Origin: Capronia americana
Lineage: Eukaryota > Ascomycota > Eurotiomycetes > Chaetothyriales > Herpotrichiellaceae
DNA length: 64,000 nucleotides
NCBI GenBank assembly: GCA_016110215.1
Contig: JADWQD010000003.1
Coordinates: forward strand, 620,001-684,000
Reading direction: 5' to 3'
The notes under the pieces are model-generated. The model was given only the letters and a program-made list of their open reading frames with translations, made no database searches and was not told the origin of the DNA. Numbering within the stretch: position 1 is the first letter of the stretch; each line of letters begins with the position of its first letter. The position numbers were made by a program, and so were the translations under genes. Of the stretch, positions 43,901-54,294 are shown in pieces.

Positions 43901-44837
43901 CGATGCATATGTTGCCCTGGTCGAGGCTTCTATCCTACGTGCATATATGGATGGAAGCGCCCACAAGGTGCAATTCAACGACGAAGCTGTTGTTGACCTG
44001 CACGAAATCGGAATCGCACCTCCTCATTTCTACCGCGAACTCGCCAGGACGCAGGAAGGATGCAAACTACTGAAGCAATCTGGCCACTTCTACGAGTTTT
44101 CATCTACAATTCGAGATTTTCGGCTCGACGAGGAGGATCCAGAAGTCCTAACTAAAGTGAAAGGGTGTATGTGGGCCGTCGGCAATATAGGCTCGATGGA
44201 CCTGGGGGCGCCATTCTTAGAGGAGGCGGACGTGGTCAAAACGATCGTGAGGATCGCGGAGGGCGCCCAAGTCTTGTCGATGCGTGGCACAGCTTGCTTC
44301 GTCCTCGGTCTGATATCACGAACACTTCACGGATTCGAAATGCTTGCGGAGAAAGGGTGGGACACGACGGTAGACCCCCGAGGGCGATCACTCGGTCTCT
44401 GTTTACCGCGTAATCTGGAGACCTTGTGCCTGGTAAGTCTAGATTCTGCTGTTCTGCGTCTTCCCGCGCTGACTGTCCAGAAATCGGTTGGGTCCTCGAC
44501 CGTCCCGCAATCGCCATCGGCACAAGACGATGCCAACTACAAAGCCGCTACCACAGACGACAACCCAGTCCGAGCTAAAATACTGAAGTCCATCATCGAA
44601 ATGGGCAACTCAGTTATGTACAAAAAGGCGGCTGGCGACCTCCATACTCTCAAGACTAAGCAACCTAGTCACTTCGGCGACACTGAGATGTTTCAAAAGA
44701 CTCTAGTTATTTTGGAGAGCCATCATTACCGCCTGCAGGCACGGCACTACATATTGAACTTGTTCAATAAGGGTTTGATGCGAAAGATTATTTTCGACGA
44801 AGAGATGGGCGACTCCGCTGGATCCGACACGGGATGA
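40884..44837 (+). CDS. ste16: TORC2 subunit Rictor/Ste16 (Tsc11/Avo3)
   Basis: The reading frame is open for 1317 codons. A 48-nt GTAAGT...CAG intron (44433-44480) with a CTGAC branch site is in frame and stop-free; splicing gives 1301 residues. Domain order of Rictor: disordered N-terminus, a coiled coil (~110-175, RQAAVRDKIAKEMKIKLG then KLAELKQELDQEI), helical ARM-like N and middle domains, the segment MRTLTQTSVGVQYLAENKLL...GGYFAMLGALSHSAEG, and the C-terminal RICTOR_V region (GCMWAVGNIGSMDLGAPFL). It is the scaffold of TOR complex 2, acting at the plasma membrane on AGC kinases. It is one of the larger genes in the window with almost no introns. Yeast orthologue is Tsc11. Confidence 0.93.
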   Translation: MATPDQASGYSVTPTQGRFNIRHNSRKSDDFSAFARPSVKDGRSLSGGSAQYGQKAFIPSLTPTNPPGSFTTDLKSAMQSGRTTPQTEVASVTFSRLPPPYKDGDGQSTSEQRQAAVRDKIAKEMKIKLGTENMLEALLSKNNKQTKEQRQRVEMELGSSNRKLAELKQELDQEIMRSQTPTTPPQTRLSSYFRGSPLKTPPLSQNQEQVLAESIDSESPTVVLTETLQQLEADGMPPDYYIERANTLVDLLKRNPGLKYDLAWKDFSERVQMMLLSESSDVIAAGYRVTRHAIADRKSLQTIRTLHTDELVILSMVKKANALLEREQAVKFVRAFLDVKDGVHEISRAVVRSLVAVAEAADDRLKDICLLTLAELFTKHTELVVSANGMSTLTEALADGSFPAPEGLVASFLHILDHPQQRKYLHTGREFEAMFAPFTDPLLLNGNEEKLKTCAQAIAAMLKTWPGFLLLAMNGASPLRSLIDSLVYPIPQSRDIVLELFFDILRIKPPSWSSSFLAGRRLTTYGRVNTLPAEQPPHRQLVDYNEQGRFDLTYHFSAFVLAALLKAGLIPALVDLIKFEEDLALKRKTTLLLTEVLKLAHHTLPQAMSSNVQVLGDLVPSISDYGSEESATNLSMIYQIDSINRALNKTSASAYGRVEHVDELAVGPQTSERSKYTALMDGDQFRQAMADSQVTGHSQYIKWKWEIIQGLVEGPLTVPKRLEEAIRSPKFMKRLVGFFRPFKYRFSTIRNTRPNQRYIRTGCALMRTLTQTSVGVQYLAENKLLRQIGECLAQVDPHSGITSSNPLFERHNMAETLSGGYFAMLGALSHSAEGMRLMEQWHMMDIFYHLVELRDRDDLIRALLGNMDYTLDTHLRVILSKALTSGVKDIRLFATKLLRRYAVGRVQYSSGLQDRSSSHWAVRLVLTQLYDPDVEVCEVAVKILEEACNQRSHLEYVVKCRPSLDHLGELGAPLLLRFLSTSVGYRYLSGLDYITQEMDDWFLGRNDAYVALVEASILRAYMDGSAHKVQFNDEAVVDLHEIGIAPPHFYRELARTQEGCKLLKQSGHFYEFSSTIRDFRLDEEDPEVLTKVKGCMWAVGNIGSMDLGAPFLEEADVVKTIVRIAEGAQVLSMRGTACFVLGLISRTLHGFEMLAEKGWDTTVDPRGRSLGLCLPRNLETLCLVSLDSAVLRLPALTVQKSVGSSTVPQSPSAQDDANYKAATTDDNPVRAKILKSIIEMGNSVMYKKAAGDLHTLKTKQPSHFGDTEMFQKTLVILESHHYRLQARHYILNLFNKGLMRKIIFDEEMGDSAGSDTG

Positions 44838-46182
44838 GGCAATGAGCCTATGGAGGTATGAGAAACGCATGCTTCGCAATTGACCGCCACTGTGTCACAT
44901 GCACTTTCTGAGACTCGTGGCTACCTGCCAGAAGGCATCATATGCGCAGCAGAACAAAGGCGAGCAAGATAGGGCGGCGGATTAGATGCTATGTGGCCAT
45001 CTGGCACAACTATGAATTGGGTATGGTCTCGGCCAGTCTGAATTGGTCGTCTCTACCCTGTATTGGGTAGCAGGTAGCAGACGTTCCAGTGGCATGTGCC
45101 AGTACCTCGTAAATCTTCCGCTCGATGTACTCGTACACAGTACGAGACACCCAGTACGAGAACGAGGTGAGCGCTGTGGCTCGTACCTCGGTTAATGTGC
45201 CAGGCTGCAAGGGATCGATGATGCCATGGACTCGATGCTCTCCCAGCGCTTCACTGGCCCTAAGGCCTGGGGGTGGTGGGTACCGTAAGCTGGGCTGCCC
45301 ATTCATCAGGGTCGGTCATATCCTCTACCCGATTCCCTTTTTGTATTGTGGTACCGTCGTCACGTTATGCTCGATCCCTTCGTGAAGTCCAGATCCCGAC
45401 GTCCCTTCGACATTGCTCCCGTATCTTATTTTTCCGTGGCGAGCAGCGTCTCACAGTTTGTAGCCTTCCGCCGGGGCCAATCAATCCTCGTTCAATCCTC
45501 GTTCTTCCCCATCCGCTGCTGGGTCTTTTTTCCGGCATGACTCGTCCTGCTCGTCTCGCTATTAGCCATGCCCACGGATTTGTCTTTCGGCAAGCCGAGC
45601 ACAACAGTCGCCGCCGCGCTGGCTCCCTGGCTCTTGGTTCCTGACTTTTATGCGGATCATGACTTGGATCTTCGAGTGGGCGTGCGTGTACCGCAAGCTA
45701 CCATTACGACCTTCTGAAGTCTGTTGAAAGTCTACGACGTCGTTGATCTCGATTTGGCGGCCTTGTCGATGCTCTGTGTCTGAGTTACTCATACATTTCG
45801 CTGCCATCATTCCTTGAGCCCGCCTTTGCGGGTGGAACTTCTTCGTTTTGTCCTCACGATATATTCAACTGGTGCTGACTTTGCGCATGCCCGACCGGAT
45901 CTGCCTCATACACCCCCAGCGTGCGCAACACCATTCGATCTTGTGATAAACACACACATATCTCTCACTTTGAGCAAGTCGATATTATCCATCGTCACCA
46001 GCCTCGGTAAGAACCGGCATCTTTACAAGAGTTGTCATACAAGACCAGAGGGACACGGGTGTGACTGGGCTAGGATTATACATATGGACTCGACTTATAG
46101 TCGGCTTTGACTGGTTCCTGGGCATACAGAAGAAGGGGATATCCTGAGCCACTTTACAAGGAACCCTTCAGCTGTTGCGCAG
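44838..46182. other. Gene-free stretch
   Basis: 1.3 kb between Rictor and the RING-LON gene, both plus strand. GTAC-type motifs occur near 45124-45156. No coding gene seen; it probably includes a long 5' leader of the RING-LON gene. Confidence 0.5.
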
Positions 46183-48012
46183 ATGAGTGATGGACCACAG
46201 TCTGCGACGACAACCCAGCAGGGGTTCGACGCCCATCAGCAGGCGCGAGATATCGTCAAGTTGTTTCAGTGTGAGCACTGTTCATATCCGCTCCGCGACC
46301 CCATGACATTGCCATGTGGCAATACCATATGTCGACCGTGCCTTCCGCCGCTATATAAGCGAGAGAACATCACATACCCTGTCGTGGAGGGGCGATCAGA
46401 GGCCTTTATATGTCCTTTTGAGACCTGTGGGTCGGAGCATTCGGCGGGGGACTGCGCGACCGACGTCACACTCAACAAGATAGGGCACGTCGTGAAGGGT
46501 TTGATCTCGAGCTACAACTCAGAAAGCCCCCAGCACTCGCTCTTGCTGGAAGAGAAGTTGGATTGGCCACGGGTGATTGAAAGTTCGATCGAAATTATGC
46601 CACGGTCACGTGTCCTGCATGGCGGACGCATCGTGTCGACCTTCGTCATGGCAGACATGGGCGAGTTGGACTTCCACTCCGGCATAGCATATACGCCTGT
46701 CGACAAAGGGGCCTCTGACGCCATCCGAGCCGTTGATGTGACTGTCCTGGAGAGGCTGAGAGATGGCGTCCGACCGGAACTGGAGTGTCAGGTCTGCTAT
46801 CAGGTCATGCTAGATCCTTCGACGACCGCGTGTGGGCACACGTTCTGTCGAAGGTGCCTTTCTCGGGCCATGGACCACTCCAATCACTGTCCGATGTGCC
46901 GTCGTCTACTACCGCTGGTGCACACACAGCAAGCAGAGTCTAGCAATAAGAGGGTGACACACCTCATCCAGCATCTGTTCCCCGATTTATTGACAGCAAG
47001 GGAAGAACTTGCTGCAAGAGAAGACATGACCGATGAAGAGACGAACTTGCCGCTTTTCCCCTGCACCTTGGCATATCCACGAATGCCTACATTTTTGCAC
47101 ATTTTTGAGCCACGATACAGATTAATGGTCAGACGGGTGCTGGAGAACGGCACGCGCAAGTTTGGCATGTTGGCGTACAAACCTCAGCGCGAGTATCAAC
47201 CAGGCGGCCCGCATTGGCAGGAGTACGGAACAGTCTTGTTTATCGACCGTGTGGAAGTCTTGCCCGACGGCCGAAGCCTTCTGGAAACAAGGGGCTTGTA
47301 CAAATTTCGAACTCTTGAAACAGCCATGCTGGATGGGTACCTTACTGGGCGCGTACAGCGCGTTGATGACATCAGCATTCATGAGGAAGAAGCAATTGAA
47401 GCCCGGGAGACAAGTGTAGCCACTCCGCTGGAGGACGAGGAGCTCGGCCGAATTCAGCGACTATCGACCCAACAACTTCTAGAATACGGATTGGGTTTCG
47501 TCCGACAGGCGCAGGGGAGGTCGGCGCGCTGGCTGCATCAACGTGTCCTTGCCGCTTATGGGCAACCTCCAGAGGATGCGGCAACCTTCCCATATTGGCT
47601 CGCGAGTGTCCTCCCAATTGCCGAGGCAGAGAAGTACACTCTCTTGCCAGCCGCGAGCGTGAGAGAACGGCTCAAGATCACGGCCGAGTGGATCCACCGA
47701 CTCGAGCAAGCACGATGGTAAGTCAGTATTTCTTCCTCCTTTTCTCAAGTAGGGCCGGCCTCGCCTGACATGGTTTGTGCCTGAAGTGAGTACGAAGCGG
47801 AGTCTGCGAAGAAAGCTCGAGAAGAGCAGGCTCGCCGTGGACAGACAACCCCTGCGCCAGCCACACAGATTCCCGCTGTCGATGACCAAGTCAACATATC
47901 GCAAGCTTCCGAAGCTGCAGCTCGACCAGGCGAAGCTCAGCCGGCCGAGGTTATCAACGCCGGAGTCCAGGAAAGTGAAAACTCCAGGACAAACGACTCA
48001 ACATGTGACTGA
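46183..48012 (+). CDS. RING-finger and LON-domain protein (LONRF-like)
   Basis: Two exons, 46183-47717 and 47787-48012, give 586 residues. Two zinc-binding Cys clusters: an N-terminal RING-like one (C30-C53: CEHCSYPLRDPMTLPCGNTIC) and a canonical RING at 202-239 (CQVC...CGHTFCRRCL...CPMC). A LON substrate-binding domain follows (~289-508; LPLFPCTLAYPRMPTFLHIFEPRYR). Exon 2 adds a charged tail (KKAREEQARRGQ). There is no Lon ATPase or protease part, so it is not an ATP-dependent protease; it is probably an E3 ubiquitin ligase whose LON domain recognises substrates, like vertebrate LONRF proteins. Only the role of the RING as E3 is well founded. Confidence 0.92.
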
Positions 48013-48838
48013 AGCCTTAATAATCGAGGATTATGAGACTGATGCTGTCCCTGAGTCGAATCGTTGGAGGCGCGGAGAGCACGAGAGGCGGCGATCCCTA
48101 TGCACTAGAGGCACCGGCTACTACACGATCAGATTGAGGGGCCGGGTCTGCACTGTGAATGAACATGAACTGACTTCTACCGACCTGTGCAGGCACCAAT
48201 CTTCTTCCTGTATTGTCTTATGACTAGCCGCCTTTACGAGCATGTTGGCAGTTGCCCTATTCTTGTGCATACCTTTCCTCCACGAGCCGATGATTAGACG
48301 CATTATTGTCATGAGCGACGGCAAGCGCATGGTTGAACTTGTTGGTGGCATTTCCAAGGCGTTGATGTTGACGGGATGTATGATTTTGATCGGCCTGAGG
48401 GTCATGATACCCCTTTTCGATTTGACGGCCGCAGTCCCATTCAGGAGACAGGATCGAGTGCCACAGCGAGACTTTATGATGATGGATTGGTAGAGACTTG
48501 GTTGGTGCGTGGCATTTCCCCATGCGAAGTAGAGAACTTGACAGAAGATCGAATTTTCCTTGTTGGGCGATTCTTGACTTCTAGCCATGGCACAGAATCC
48601 CGCTGCTCAATCTTATTGTCACTTAAGAACGAACTGACGAGGCTGCGCTCACGAGGCTGAAACACGCAACCAATAGCTGGCGACAGGGACCAATCATATG
48701 ACGTCATTCACGGTCGTTTTCTCTTTCACTTAATACAGTGAATACCAATTCGTGCTTTGACAGAATGCAGCTGCTAGGATCAGGAGTCGGACAACTTCCT
48801 AGAAGTTCTCTGACATTTGCACTCGGAAGACCAGCATC
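48013..48838. other. Gene-free stretch
   Basis: 826 bp. A minus-strand frame at 48121-48588 lacks features of a real protein. Promoter for the thioredoxin-like gene is expected here. Confidence 0.45.
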
Positions 48839-49447
48839 ATGAAACCCCCGCGGCTGCCTCTATCGATGCATTTTGTGATTTCGCTTGTTGGTCGAGATGT
48901 CCAAGCTACTGCTCGGTCAAGCTACGTGTCGCGACAAACGCCGTTTACCCACCCATTCAGCACATCTGCCTCCCTGTCGCAGAAGAACCGCATCTTCACT
49001 CCATTTCGCACACCGCCCCAATTCCATGATGCGCTCCGGCTCGTATCCGCCAACAATACGCTCCTGTTGACGCTCTTTACCACTTCAACATGCACACCCT
49101 GCCGTACAATAACCCCCTTGCTCACATCGCTCGTTGAGACACGGCCTCCCTCCCCAGAGGATAAGTACTCCAACCTCGCGTTTGCAGAGCTCGAGCTCGA
49201 CTCGGCAGACATGAGTAACGGCAAGATGCTGGATCTTGGTGTGGAGTACGGCGTCACCAGTATGCCAACGCTGATTGGATTCGGCGGCAGAAGAGCAGAA
49301 AGAGTTACGGAGCGGATAGTCGATACGAGGATGCTAAGCAATGAAGGATCTATGGCAAAGTGGATCGATGAGGAGATGAAGAAGGGGGATTCATTCCCCA
49401 GTCAAGGAGGCGGCGGAGGGGTTTTGAGCAAGATATTCGGATTGTGA
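48839..49447 (+). CDS. Thioredoxin-like protein, probably mitochondrial
   Basis: Single exon of 202 residues. The first ~55 residues are basic and Ser-rich (GRDVQATARSSYVSRQTPF), like a mitochondrial presequence. The thioredoxin fold has the active site Cys85-Thr-Pro-Cys88 (TTSTCTPCRTI), a central EYGVTSMPTLIGF segment with the cis-Pro, and a Gly-rich C-terminus (QGGGGGVLSKIFGL). The CTPC active site differs from the usual CGPC. Likely a disulfide oxidoreductase. Start may also be Met10. Confidence 0.82.
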   Translation: MKPPRLPLSMHFVISLVGRDVQATARSSYVSRQTPFTHPFSTSASLSQKNRIFTPFRTPPQFHDALRLVSANNTLLLTLFTTSTCTPCRTITPLLTSLVETRPPSPEDKYSNLAFAELELDSADMSNGKMLDLGVEYGVTSMPTLIGFGGRRAERVTERIVDTRMLSNEGSMAKWIDEEMKKGDSFPSQGGGGGVLSKIFGL

Positions 49448-51004
49448 TGGGCAGTGGAACGAACAAAGCAGAAGAGATTGGGGAACTCCTCGCATTTGCA
49501 GGCTGCCGCTCACCACCATCCCGTTGAAACCGAAAAGAACAATAGCAAGACGACTTTGTTCCTGGCCTCTGGATTTGGCGTGGACAAGGTCTATTCCACT
49601 CAAAAGAGTGTGGTTCTCTGCTGTCAACTCAACGTCAACCTAGACCTCCGCATTCCATCCACGATATTGCATCGATTCCAGACTCGAATCAGATTTCGAC
49701 TTAGTCGACTCTCGTTGGTATTCGGGGACTTTGGTTCTTTCTAGAATATCTTTCCGAGTTCTAGAAACGAGCACCGGGCCACCTCGTTCTTGGGCCTCCT
49801 GACTGTCTTCGTACCCCTCCTCAACCGCTTCGGCATCCTAGGCACCATGCTGACGTGGTTCGACGTACTTTCTGGGTCTATAAGGGTCTCGGCTCCGGAC
49901 GACAACTACTCTACCCTGTCTTGATCGGGCGAATGGTTCAGGGGAGAAGCCATGACTAGCTGGCACAAGAAAGCAGGAGCAGCAGCATCTCCATGTTTTC
50001 TGAATGCTGGTCACTCTGGTGGCTACTTGTCAGGCTTAGGATGCTGCGATACTTTCCTTGGTCGAACAGTTGAATGATACTCGAGAAGCCAATACGCACC
50101 CCACGGCCTGGGAATATTTACCCTGCTATATAAACCACCAGGCCAATCTCTCCTCAGCCGACATTTTGCCTCGATTTCAGCTCGGTGCTCAGATTTCGCA
50201 CGTCACCGGTCTGGGTTGCTCAATCTCTTGCATACTGCCTCTTGGAATACTTACATACCTTCCCAGCTGGTCCTAAATGAGAAATCACGGTCACTTGCCG
50301 CTCCAAAACTGCTAAGGATACACAGAGTTGCATAGAATGGGGGATACGGGTCGTGCCCGGAGAAGCTAACGTCTCTCATTCGGACCAAGTCTACTTTATC
50401 AACACCTCTATATCAAGGACACGGCTGGTTTCCAGAACATCCATATGGCAACGACTGCAGAACGGAACTACCAAGATCGAGAGTTCCCGAGAGTACAATG
50501 CATGGACAGGCGACATCGCATTCACAAGGATATATGTGTTGCGCACGCCGCAGTAGACGTTGGCTTTGCTTTCATGTCTTCGGAGTGAGGTTCTCACATG
50601 CGAGATTCATGGGCTGAAGAGCTGACTTCTGGGTTTGAACCACCTGCGCAACACTTGAACTGCAGGGAAAAACGCCCGATTGAGGAGCAGATTTGAACGT
50701 GCTGCGGAACAAGGAATTCTTGAGCTGGAGCGTACATGTGTAGGGCCAATCCGTCTAGTTAAGCGGCCGCCCAGCAGAGAAGACTCCGTGTCAGAGCTCA
50801 TGGCTCCTTTGATAGGGGATAGTCCTGCTGTATGCCGAATCTCCATATGTGAACGCATGCCTCCTGCGAATGCTTTCCACAGTCTTGTACAGTATGATCA
50901 GATCGTTCTTGACCTGTACGCAAGCTTCTTGCCACTGATGTACATCGTATCGGGTTTGCACCACCTCTGCTTATTGTCTGGACACGTTGCTTACTCGCAA
51001 ACCT
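49448..51004. other. Gene-free stretch
   Basis: 1.56 kb between the thioredoxin-like gene and the AhpD-like gene; the two converge here. No gene is supported; the plus-strand frame 50680-51102 overlaps the AhpD-like 3' end and has no recognisable features. Confidence 0.5.
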
Positions 51005-52311
51005 CTACTCATCGTCCCCCCAGCCTCCGAGATCTCTCACCACATCTCCGACGTTCGGCCACCCCAGCCCTCCATTACTCGCATCCAACCCGCTGCGCTT
51101 GACCATGTCCTGCCCGCAGAACTCGACAACCATCGACACCGCAACCTTGACGCCCCTCACCACATTCTTGATCCGTCTCATCTTGTCATTCTCGTCATTG
51201 TTCCCCCTCGCGCCCAGCACTCTGCCCAACCCTCGCACGTGCCACAGGGCTGGGCCCCTCAGCCCTTGGCAGATGATGCTCGTGAACGCGACCAGCTCGG
51301 TCTCCAACGCCGACAAGTATTGGAAATCCGCGAGGTACAGGCCATACACGATGGTGAGTTCGTGGATGCCAACCTGCGGCCGATGCGGGCCGAATGTGCG
51401 GAAGATGTTGGGCCACAGGTCGCCGTACACGGAGGTGATGGTTTCGATGCCCCGGGCGTGCAGGGCGGGGAGGCTGGTGTTGGACCTGGCGCAGGACAAA
51501 AAAATTAGGGGGGGATGTTTTGCTGGGAAAGGAAAAAAAAGACGTCAAGGACAAAAAGCGGCAGTAAACAGTGCAAGAAAGTAGGTAAAGTACTGTAACT
51601 GGTAATCATCTGGCGGCGGCGGAGGCAGGGGCGGCGTGTTGTACATACCATTGCGCGAGGTCCAGTTCCCCCCTCTCTTCCGTGCCCTTCCCTTCAGTCT
51701 GCACTTTGGCGAGCGGGATCAAGGCACTGAGCACGCGAGGCGCGCCGATCAACGTGATTTGCTTCAGGAGCAGGTCTCGCATTCGGTCGGACAGGCGGGT
51801 TTGTGCCGCTGGTGAAGAAGACGAGAACGAGGCGTCATGAGTCGTCATGTAGCTCCAGAAATCGGCCAGGAGGTGTGGTTTGTCCGAGACGGTCAGGACG
51901 GTCGCCTGCATGAGGTTGGGATGTTAGTATGAGCCGTTACTATCACGGGCAGAGCTGTTTCTATCGCAAGCAGGGCTGTTCTCGCCAAAGCAGGGCTGTT
52001 CTCGTCATAACCAGAGCCGTTCCCATCACAATGGATCGCCCGTCAAGATTCTGTCATGCTATGCCGTCCCTCCTTTCCAAGGCTGAATCCGAACAATGCA
52101 GCGACGTAGAAGCGACTGAATACATACTTGAACAGCGGGAGCGACTCCATCCATTGACGCAGTAGGGACGTATGGAACTCACAATGATCAAGTACCAACT
52201 CTCCTCACCCATCTCGTCCAGCAACTGTGCCTTCACATCGCGGCTTAGTTCATCCCACTGTTCTTTCGTCGGTGGTGTTGGTATGGCCCCCGATTCCGCC
52301 TGGGTCGCCAT
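51005..52311 (-). CDS. AhpD/carboxymuconolactone-decarboxylase-like protein
   Basis: Three exons, 52311-52183, 51905-51649 and 51485-51005, give 288 residues. All-helical. The last exon (ITSVYGDLWPNIFRTFGPHRPQVGIHELTIVYGLYLADFQYLSALETELVAFTSIICQGL) resembles the AhpD-like superfamily helical repeat, but the CxxC of true AhpD is absent, so a peroxidase role is doubtful. Fungal homologues are listed as AhpD-like. The 277-nt first intron holds a minisatellite. The 163-nt second intron is A/T- and poly-pyrimidine-rich near its acceptor. Function unknown. Confidence 0.72.
51931..52032. repeat. Intronic minisatellite, ~20-21-bp unit
   Basis: Five degenerate units resembling gRgcYgttctcgtcaNaagca lie in tandem inside intron 1 of the AhpD-like gene. 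Confidence 0.75.
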
Positions 52312-54294
52312 GTTGTCTACTTCGTACAGTAGGCTTCCCTCCCCTCGAGACTCACTGGAAGATACAGTATGAGAGGAATCACGGGCCGGCTGGCTGTCTC
52401 GGCAAGTGGAAGATATTTGAGTTTTAAGAATCTTTTTCGTTTTTCGTTGCAAAAGGAAACCGCGCGAGCGTTCCAAACCTCAGCCGCCTCAGCCGCCGCC
52501 GCTTCGTTGTCTAGGATGGATGTACTTTGTACGTTCGCAGAACCCTCCTTCTCGTCTCGGTCACCGGTATCATAAGAGCCAGTCGTCAGATCATAAACTC
52601 AGAGCAGAGAATAGGATGATCAGATCAGATCAGCGTAAGCTCCGACACCGGCCGAGTTGAGGAACGGGTACAGTATGTCTTCACTGCTGTTCTCGAGGGC
52701 ATGCGCCAAGTCACCAACAATATCTTCTTATGGCAGTGGGCCAATGATGTAGCTCTGCAGTTTTGCGTTCTTGGGATTAAAGTATTATTGCCTCGGGAAT
52801 TGGCTACACTCTTGACAGTGCGTGCGTACCTCGTACATACCTGGCAGCTGGCAACGTCGCCGGTGACTACCACTCGAGGTACCAGCGCTCCGCCATTGTC
52901 GTCTACCTGAGGGAATGGCCAACCGTAGCCAAAGTTGCTGACTAATGCAAGTCCGCCCACTTCGCCCTCTTTCATTGATCCTCCTCGTGCTCGTACGCAT
53001 ACATGGATGGCAGCAGGGCGAATGAGTCTAGCCTTATCAAGTATCCCCTTTTCAAGACCTCGAAGGGATGTGTCGAACAGAGATACACGACATATCCTCG
53101 TTACACATTTTCAGCCTCAGCCTCATAGGATATTACAATGATTGATTGTGCGGTCCCAAAGACTGTGAACACAGGAGCCGTCGCTCCGATCTTGACATCA
53201 GTCCGTTACAAGTAATATATGCTGGACTTAGGGGCCTGATATCGTGCCCAAGGTGAGATCCAGGGTACTCACTGGACAGGCCTGATATATCGTGCCCAAG
53301 GTGAGATCCTGGACACACTGTCTCTGGACAGCATCTTCTGTACAACGGCACACAATCCGACAGGACGTCTTGCAACTCGATGCAAAGGTCGGAAAACTTC
53401 ATGCATCACACACGACTCGATTTGCAGACCAATGCCGTGGATAATTATGCCCCGTCGCAAGTGCGGCTGAGTCGCCTGTCTCCTGGGGGTTTGTGGTCAG
53501 GCGCAGACAGCGGGACGGAAGGCGGGCAACGAGCTTCAAAGAGCCGATGGTAAGCGCTCGCAGGTGTGTTTTCATGGTCAAAGAGGAAAAAGAATCCAGA
53601 CTATCCCAGCAGAACCGAGTGTTGCACCGTTACGGAGGACGGGCTGTTCACCCCACGCCGCTACATTCCCTCATTGGCCAACCGTGCTAGCTGTGAGATG
53701 TTCGTGGCATCAAGCAAACTGGAGGAAAGAAAAGGCTTTAGCATTCGATGCTCGGCCGGTCCAGGACACAACAAACATTGACAATTTCGAACCCAGGCAG
53801 CGGTACTGCTTGCGGGGGGGTGCATATGTACGGTATCTCCCGAAACCAGTAAGTCATGTCAGGAGCCTACTATACGCTACCTCCACACCGTTGGACAAGC
53901 TCCGAGTGTTGACTGACTGACTGACACCTTCCTGGGGCACGTACCATCCACACAAAAACGACGGCCTCGTTCCTCTGCCGCAGCCCAGTTCGAGAGCCGG
54001 TCTTCAACATTGATAAGACAGTTACGTAAACGAGTGTGTCTCAAGGGGCCCTGGATATTGCAAAATGAGGCTCTCGCCGCGAGAGGGACTATAATCTCCC
54101 AGACTCAGCGTGCGCCTGGTCAGTCTCCCACTGGAAGCCCCATCAATCCTCGCGAATACTGCAAGTCAGCGACCGGCCATCTATCATCCATCATCGGGGC
54201 CGCAAGTTCTTCTGCGACGACCTTCCCGTGTCCGTTTCTCCTCCTTTCCGCGCCCGGTCGTCCTTTACCCGCCGATCCCTTGGTGGTGGTTACA
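52312..54294. other. Gene-free stretch
   Basis: 2 kb between the start codons of the AhpD-like gene (minus) and the TauD-like gene (plus). It contains a ~46-50-bp tandem duplication (53233-53328) and a GACT repeat (53911-53924). No coding gene seen. The TauD-like frame is open upstream to 54010 but with non-protein-like composition. Confidence 0.5.
53233..53328. repeat. Tandem duplication, ~46-50-bp unit
   Basis: Copies at 53233-53278 and 53279-53328 share GGCCTGATAT(AT)CGTGCCCAAGG and GTGAGATCC cores and differ by small indels. Confidence 0.75.

Noticed and set aside
48121..48588. 155-codon minus-strand frame
   Set aside because: No motifs and no conserved pattern; lies in an intergenic region.
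50680..51102. 140-codon plus-strand frame
   Set aside because: Overlaps the AhpD-like gene's 3' end on the other strand and has no recognisable features.
54010..54294. In-frame upstream extension of the TauD-like gene
   Set aside because: Composition differs from the gene; ATG 54295 gives a start close to the N-domain.
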